From: JAYTJL01 sp964400155 | GTDB lineage: Bacteria; Patescibacteriota; Saccharimonadia; Saccharimonadales; UBA10212 | Direction: 5' to 3' | NCBI GenBank assembly: GCA_964400155.1 | Contig: CAYNSQ010000028.1 | Span: 1 to 6,932, forward strand | Length of the DNA: 6,932 bases | Shown: piece by piece, positions 6,001 to 6,932 of the stretch | Numbering within the stretch: the stretch's first letter is position 1 | How the letters are laid out: each line of letters opens with the position of its first letter | Program-made: the position numbers and the translations under genes | Notes under the pieces: model-generated | Databases searched by the model: none | What the model was told of the DNA's origin: nothing | What the model saw: the letters and a program-made list of their open reading frames with translations, nothing else

Positions 6001-6932
6001 CTGTATTATCAGCATTGATTTTAGCGTATACCACCGTTCTCGCAGCAGCAACGCCTGTTTGATAGCCGGCTACTATATAGACATAACCATTCGCCACTAC
6101 AGCGGATGTGGAATCATCAACAACAGGCAGAGCAGTAGTAGCAGTCCAGGAATTTATTGTTCCGTCTGCGTTTACGGTTGCATATGAAACGTTTGAGACA
6201 GCAGTAGTTGTTCGACCACCAATAGCATAAATTGCACCGTTAGCTGCTGCCACATTTAGCGAACGAACACCTGTAGCATAGATTGCAGTCAACGCAGTGG
6301 TGGTGTTCCAAGAGCCAACTGTTCCGTCAGCATTTAGCTTGGCGTAGTAAACGGTGGTCTGGTTGGTTGGGCTTGCAATTGTATTGTTTGCACCACCAAG
6401 AACATATACATAGCCATTTACTATAACTCCGCTCGGAGCCCTTCGAATGTCAGGAAGTGCTGTAGTTGCAGTAAAGGCACCAACTGAGCCGTCAGCTGGG
6501 TTAATTTTTGCATAGTAAACTGTTGACTTGATTGTCGTTCCATCATCGCCGCCAAAAATATACAGGTAGCCATTGTAAGTTGCTGAGTAGTGATATTCTC
6601 GACCGCCATCCGGTATCAAGCTAGACTGAGTCGTCCAAGATCCTAATGAACCATCAGCGTTTGCTCGCGCTCTTTGAATTGATGCTAATTGGCTTGCACC
6701 GCCAACCACATAAGTATATCCATATGCAGTAACTGCTTGGTTGCTGGAAGTGTTTGTTGGAAGCGAATTGGCGTTTTGTTTCCAAGTCTGTATCTCACCG
6801 GTGTTGCCGCCGTTTAGGGTGATATTGTTTAGGTAGCTATCTACTTGTATGTTGTCAGCGTCATTGCTAAAGGCTAAGCCTTGGCTGGCTTGTACTAGGG
6901 TGACACCGTCTATGTAGTGAGTCCTTGCTCCA
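1..6932 (-). CDS. Giant multidomain Kelch/carbohydrate-binding repeat protein, partial at both ends (predicted surface adhesin or fibre)
   Basis: One frame on the minus strand is open across all 2310 complete codons; no TAA, TAG or TGA was found when every triplet was read. The gene enters from the right edge inside a domain and leaves at the left edge inside another, so its start, ribosome binding site, signal peptide and stop are all outside. The translation is rich in Thr, Ser, Gly, Asn and Ala and poor in Lys and Cys, with no obvious membrane segment, as expected for an extracellular beta-rich repeat protein. It holds three six-repeat Kelch-like propellers, two pairs of CBM_4_9-like beta-sandwiches, conserved linkers, a lectin-like domain and a C-terminal spacer. 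No catalytic motif was recognised. Adhesion or glycan binding is inferred from the domain types. A carbohydrate-active enzyme with a catalytic domain outside the window, or a phage-like fibre, remains possible. The coding frame is certain; the function is tentative. Confidence 0.96.
2..148 (-). other. C-terminal stalk or anchor-proximal segment, cut by the window edge
   Basis: Residues 2262-2310 read INFQNATADDFIFENDVYVRG, interrupted here only by my choice of cut, then TLFADKIVANQIEGLEIFTD. The short beta strands followed by a heptad-like run of Ile and Leu (I-V-A-N-Q-I-E-G-L-E-I) resemble the segment that precedes a coiled coil or trimerisation/anchor region in phage-fibre-like and Patescibacteria surface proteins. 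That comparison comes from memory and is not proven. The protein continues beyond position 2, so the true C-terminus, and whether it holds a coiled coil, membrane helix or sorting signal, cannot be seen. Confidence 0.5.
149..256 (-). other. Acidic, proline-rich spacer
   Basis: Residues 2226-2261 are rich in Asp, Glu, Pro, Gly and Ala (for example DPLDAAPPDNQPVSDGTGDD) with almost no aromatic residues. This suggests a flexible, probably disordered tether between the lectin-like domain and the C-terminal segment. Nothing else in the visible protein has this composition. Confidence 0.7.
257..964 (-). other. Lectin/LamG-like beta-sandwich near the C-terminus
   Basis: Residues about 1990-2225 form a larger all-beta domain unlike the A and B sandwiches. 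Landmarks are GAGIFFGEAQNN, ANRPVLQMKVRNTD, VVWGFMNQA, ANGIFFWSNNTTTWTG, VVLDASTVQFWIDYDT and MDFDYARVWQDD. The order of F/W-rich strands, with an ending of the x-D-Y-x-R-V-W-Q type, resembles concanavalin A-like lectin/glucanase (LamG-like) folds that cap large surface proteins. C2147 and C2186 form the only cysteine pair and are 39 residues apart, in neighbouring strands of such a fold. I see no catalytic Glu-x-Asp-x-x-Glu signature of glucanases, so binding is more likely than hydrolysis. The domain boundaries and the family are tentative. Confidence 0.6.
965..1081 (-). other. Transition segment before the terminal lectin-like domain
   Basis: Residues 1951-1989 include TSQTIFNANNSTGTSIFKI followed by YLSDQFGGLAET. 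The first part resembles the DSTxGFxVxDxxGN strand pattern of linkers 1 and 2, with a shifted spacing. I do not recognise a family. It probably bridges the last linker and the lectin-like sandwich. Confidence 0.4.
1082..1249 (-). other. Inter-domain linker module 3, shortened
   Basis: Residues 1895-1950 keep the first half of the linker module: NLDLVGLSG, a Gly-rich stretch, LTAGNTKIIGSLEVAGM, and NFSQSIAVNGAIYL. The second half, with DSTxGFxVxDKLGN, is missing or replaced by TSQTIFNANNSTGTSIFKI further on, which looks like a distant version of the same strand pattern. This is the point where the repeated architecture turns into the unique C-terminal region. Confidence 0.7.
1250..2212 (-). 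repeat. Kelch-like six-bladed propeller 3
   Basis: Residues 1574-1894 contain the most regular of the three propellers. Glycine pairs end at residues 1606, 1659, 1713, 1770, 1823 and 1878. All six GSW-strand positions are tryptophan (W1578, W1631, W1685, W1743, W1795, W1849). The PAxR turn after the strand is well kept (LPAARH, LPANRA, LPAARA, LPTARG, LPAARD). The block starts with EIQPW and ends with SVYYAS, as in the other two. It is the last propeller before the array changes into the C-terminal region. Confidence 0.9.
2294..2761 (-). other. CBM_4_9-like beta-sandwich B2
   Basis: Residues 1391-1546 open with NLVANPSFEQGHTNGW and continue through GIAYSVPLQANTQYSLSLWA and WTQYSCIFTTG. They close with IYVDGVTFVQASQG. 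C1490 and C1505 are the cysteine pair, with spacing almost equal to that of B1 (15 against 14). The opening, the ANTQYS strand and the closing strand agree closely with B1, which identifies B2 as its direct counterpart. The family suggests carbohydrate binding; no specific ligand can be named. Confidence 0.82.
2765..3283 (-). other. CBM_4_9-like beta-sandwich A2
   Basis: Residues 1217-1389 open with NLLFDGNFEG, corresponding to NLILNGSFEE of A1. They carry RYVYAFKPNTTYVFSAYIS in the centre and close with IDGAMIQQASTVSAYADPG. Cysteines C1314 and C1341 occupy the same places as C561 and C581 of A1, but seven residues further apart because of a longer Gly/Ser/Thr loop between them. The sequence has diverged considerably from A1 outside these landmarks, so its ligand may differ. 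A glycan-binding or purely structural role is inferred from the family. Confidence 0.78.
3284..3583 (-). other. Inter-domain linker module 2
   Basis: Residues 1117-1216 repeat linker 1 motif for motif: SLDLVGLS, a Gly/Asp-rich stretch, LTAGNTKVVGSLEVAGQA, FAQNVSIGGSATVGGSGLAV, and DSTSGFSVADKLGNKVINVNT. The two linkers have exactly the same length with these cut points (100 residues each). Equal length contrasts with the loop length changes in the blades, which supports a rigid structural spacer more than a flexible tether. No known enzymatic motif is present. Confidence 0.72.
3584..4513 (-). repeat. Kelch-like six-bladed propeller 2
   Basis: Residues 807-1116 hold six Kelch-like repeats. 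The glycine pairs end at residues 838, 894, 946, 995, 1046 and 1100. The GSW-strand position is W811, W867, W919, W969, W1016 and, in the sixth, M1072 (DGDLGVMQP), the only non-aromatic case of the eighteen. The architecture is the same as propeller 1, with EIQPW at the start and SVYYTS at the end. Blade 4 is unusual: the VYYAKLN strand is replaced by SIESSPLNTSTGAPGTW. The propeller lies between sandwich B1 and linker 2. Function is as proposed for propeller 1. Confidence 0.88.
4595..5041 (-). other. CBM_4_9-like beta-sandwich B1
   Basis: Residues 631-779 open with NQVANPSFENGNTDGW, a close match to the N-P-S-F-E-x-G-x-x-x-G-W start of CBM_4_9 domains. They continue with AVKYAVPLSANTQYSMSFWV and WQQFSCTFTTG, and close with WFIDGVTLVQASQG. 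C726 and C740 form the cysteine pair. This domain is clearly different from sandwich A1, which directly precedes it: it is shorter, has another closing sequence and tighter cysteine spacing. It resembles B2 much more than A1, so A and B are separate paralogous types repeated as a pair. Binding specificity is unknown. Confidence 0.82.
5045..5557 (-). other. CBM_4_9-like beta-sandwich A1
   Basis: Residues 459-629 start with NLILNGSFEE followed by a GW (residues 477-478), the N-x-x-F-E ... G-W opening typical of CBM4/9-type jelly rolls. They contain YYRIPMEPNTTYTYSAYLS, the central strand pair of such domains, and close with IDGAMLEYGSPASNTYHDN, the usual aDGaqLExGs-type ending. Two cysteines, C561 and C581, are placed to form a disulfide near the strand that precedes the closing region. 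The domain family binds polysaccharides or other glycans. A structural role in a surface fibre is equally possible, since the ligand-contact aromatics cannot be identified by eye. Confidence 0.8.
5558..5857 (-). other. Inter-domain linker module 1 (LDLVGLSG / GNTKIIGSLEVAG / DKLGN)
   Basis: Residues 359-458 carry, in order, SLDLVGLSG, a Gly/Ser-rich stretch, LTAGNTKIIGSLEVAGQA, FAQNVSIAGSANVGGTGLTV, and DSTQGFQVTDKLGNSIVNVNT. The short alternating hydrophobic strands separated by Gly and Asn look like a beta-helix or beta-roll spacer. The last part is a motif I recall from large repetitive Patescibacteria-type proteins (DSTxxFxVxxxxGxxxxNVxT). The module joins the propeller to the first sandwich. 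It is nearly the same in linker 2 and partly conserved in linker 3. No enzymatic or binding residue is apparent. Confidence 0.7.
5858..6796 (-). repeat. Kelch-like six-bladed propeller 1
   Basis: Residues 46-358 hold six tandem repeats of about 50 residues following NGYxYxxGG ... VYYAKLNADGTxGSW ... LPxAR. The glycine pairs end at residues 78, 128, 180, 239, 289 and 342. The aromatic residue of the GSW strand is W50, W99, F153, W208, W262 and W314. The block starts with an isolated GSW-type strand (GEIQTW) and ends with a YY strand (TVYYAS) that lacks its own GSW partner. The N-terminal strand probably completes the last blade, the usual ring closure of beta-propellers. Blade 5 is degenerate: its diglycine is Ala-Gly (YVYIVAGY). 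Kelch propellers generally bind proteins or glycans; no ligand can be assigned here. The fold is strongly suggested by the repeat pattern. Confidence 0.88.
6797..6874 (-). other. Connector between sandwich B and propeller 1
   Basis: Residues 20-45 contain the connector ADNIQVDSYLNNITLNGG. The equivalent segments before propeller 2 (about residues 785-806) and propeller 3 (about 1552-1573) read ADNIDVDSFLNNITLNG and ADNIDVDSYLNNITLNGG. It is among the best-conserved parts of the array, in DNA as well as protein. A structural role is likely, for example a beta-strand pair that fixes the orientation of the sandwich against the propeller. I do not recognise a named family for it. Confidence 0.75.
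6875..6931 (-). other. C-terminal tail of a CBM_4_9-like sandwich (B type), cut by the window edge
   Basis: Residues 1-19 read HYIDGVTLVQASQGLAF after a short lead. They match the last strands of the complete B-type sandwiches, which end FIDGVTLVQASQG (768-779) and YVDGVTFVQASQG (1535-1546). The I-D-G-V strand is the typical closing strand of CBM_4_9-like jelly rolls. Because the fragment is the end of a sandwich pair, at least one more super-repeat or a similar domain lies beyond the right edge. Confidence 0.85.

Larger units (their letters stand above)
4514..6796 (-). repeat. Super-repeat unit 1 (propeller, linker, sandwich pair), 761 codons
   Basis: This unit runs from the GEIQTW strand at residues 46-50 to just before the matching GEIQPW at residues 807-811. 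It contains propeller 1, linker 1, sandwiches A1 and B1, and the ADNID...NNITLNG connector. The order matches unit 2 domain for domain, and the linker and connector are nearly identical in protein and very similar in DNA. For example, the stretch near 6811-6844 resembles those near 2228-2260 and 4530-4563. The unit is part of the large reading frame, not a separate genetic element. Its boundaries are a choice of phase; another phase would serve as well. Confidence 0.9.

Noticed and set aside
5848..6051. Minus-strand ORFs in other frames (for example 778-981, 1684-1896, 2944-3135, 5848-6051, 6421-6609)
   Set aside because: They overlap the large minus-strand frame out of phase and coincide with the repeated Kelch strands, which give similar shadow peptides at each copy. 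None has a recognisable domain.
1082..6796. Tandem 2.3 kb repeats as a transposon or insertion sequence
   Set aside because: No transposase motif, terminal inverted repeat or target duplication was seen. The repeats stay in one reading frame and respect domain boundaries, as in internal gene duplication.
1..6932. Recoding of TGA (as in some CPR lineages)
   Set aside because: No in-frame TGA occurs in 2310 codons, so the window gives no evidence for reassignment. Absence of TGA does not exclude it.

Overview
The whole window is the interior of one very large gene on the minus strand. Reading the reverse complement in the frame whose codons occupy positions 2-4, 5-7 ... 6929-6931, I translated all 2310 codons by hand and found no TAA, TAG or TGA. 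Neither the start nor the stop of the gene is in the window, so the protein is longer than 2310 residues. In this report residue n of the visible part lies at positions 6932-3n to 6934-3n, so residue 1 is at the high-coordinate end and the protein runs from right to left. The other five frames give only short chance ORFs. I see no promoter, RNA gene, terminator, insertion sequence or CRISPR array.

The protein is modular and built on a super-repeat of about 760 residues (about 2.3 kb). From N- to C-terminus: the tail of a carbohydrate-binding-type beta-sandwich (residues 1-19); a linker; a six-repeat Kelch-like propeller (46-358); a Gly/Ala/Ser-rich linker (359-458); two different CBM_4_9-like beta-sandwiches (459-629 and 631-779); a second six-repeat propeller (807-1116); a second linker (1117-1216); a second sandwich pair (1217-1389 and 1391-1546); a third six-repeat propeller (1574-1894); and a shortened third linker (1895-1950). 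There the pattern stops. Instead of a third sandwich pair come a transition segment, a larger lectin/LamG-like sandwich (about 1990-2225), an acidic Pro-rich spacer, and a segment of the kind that often precedes a C-terminal coiled coil or anchor.

All ten cysteines of the visible protein lie as pairs, two in each of the five complete sandwich domains and none in the propellers. This fits an exported protein with disulfides inside its domains. The most economical reading is a giant surface or secreted adhesin, or fibre, that displays alternating propellers and glycan-binding sandwiches. Ligand, localisation and host target are inference.

The organism is uncertain. The style of the protein (Kelch repeats with a YYAKLNADGTIGSW-type strand, CBM_4_9-like domains, the DSTxGFxVxDxxGN linker and a GTLFADKI-type C-terminal segment) resembles giant repetitive proteins I associate with Patescibacteria/CPR genomes such as Saccharibacteria. 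That is recall, not a search result. There is no ribosomal or marker gene to confirm it, and the window does not show which genetic code is used, because no in-frame TGA occurs.
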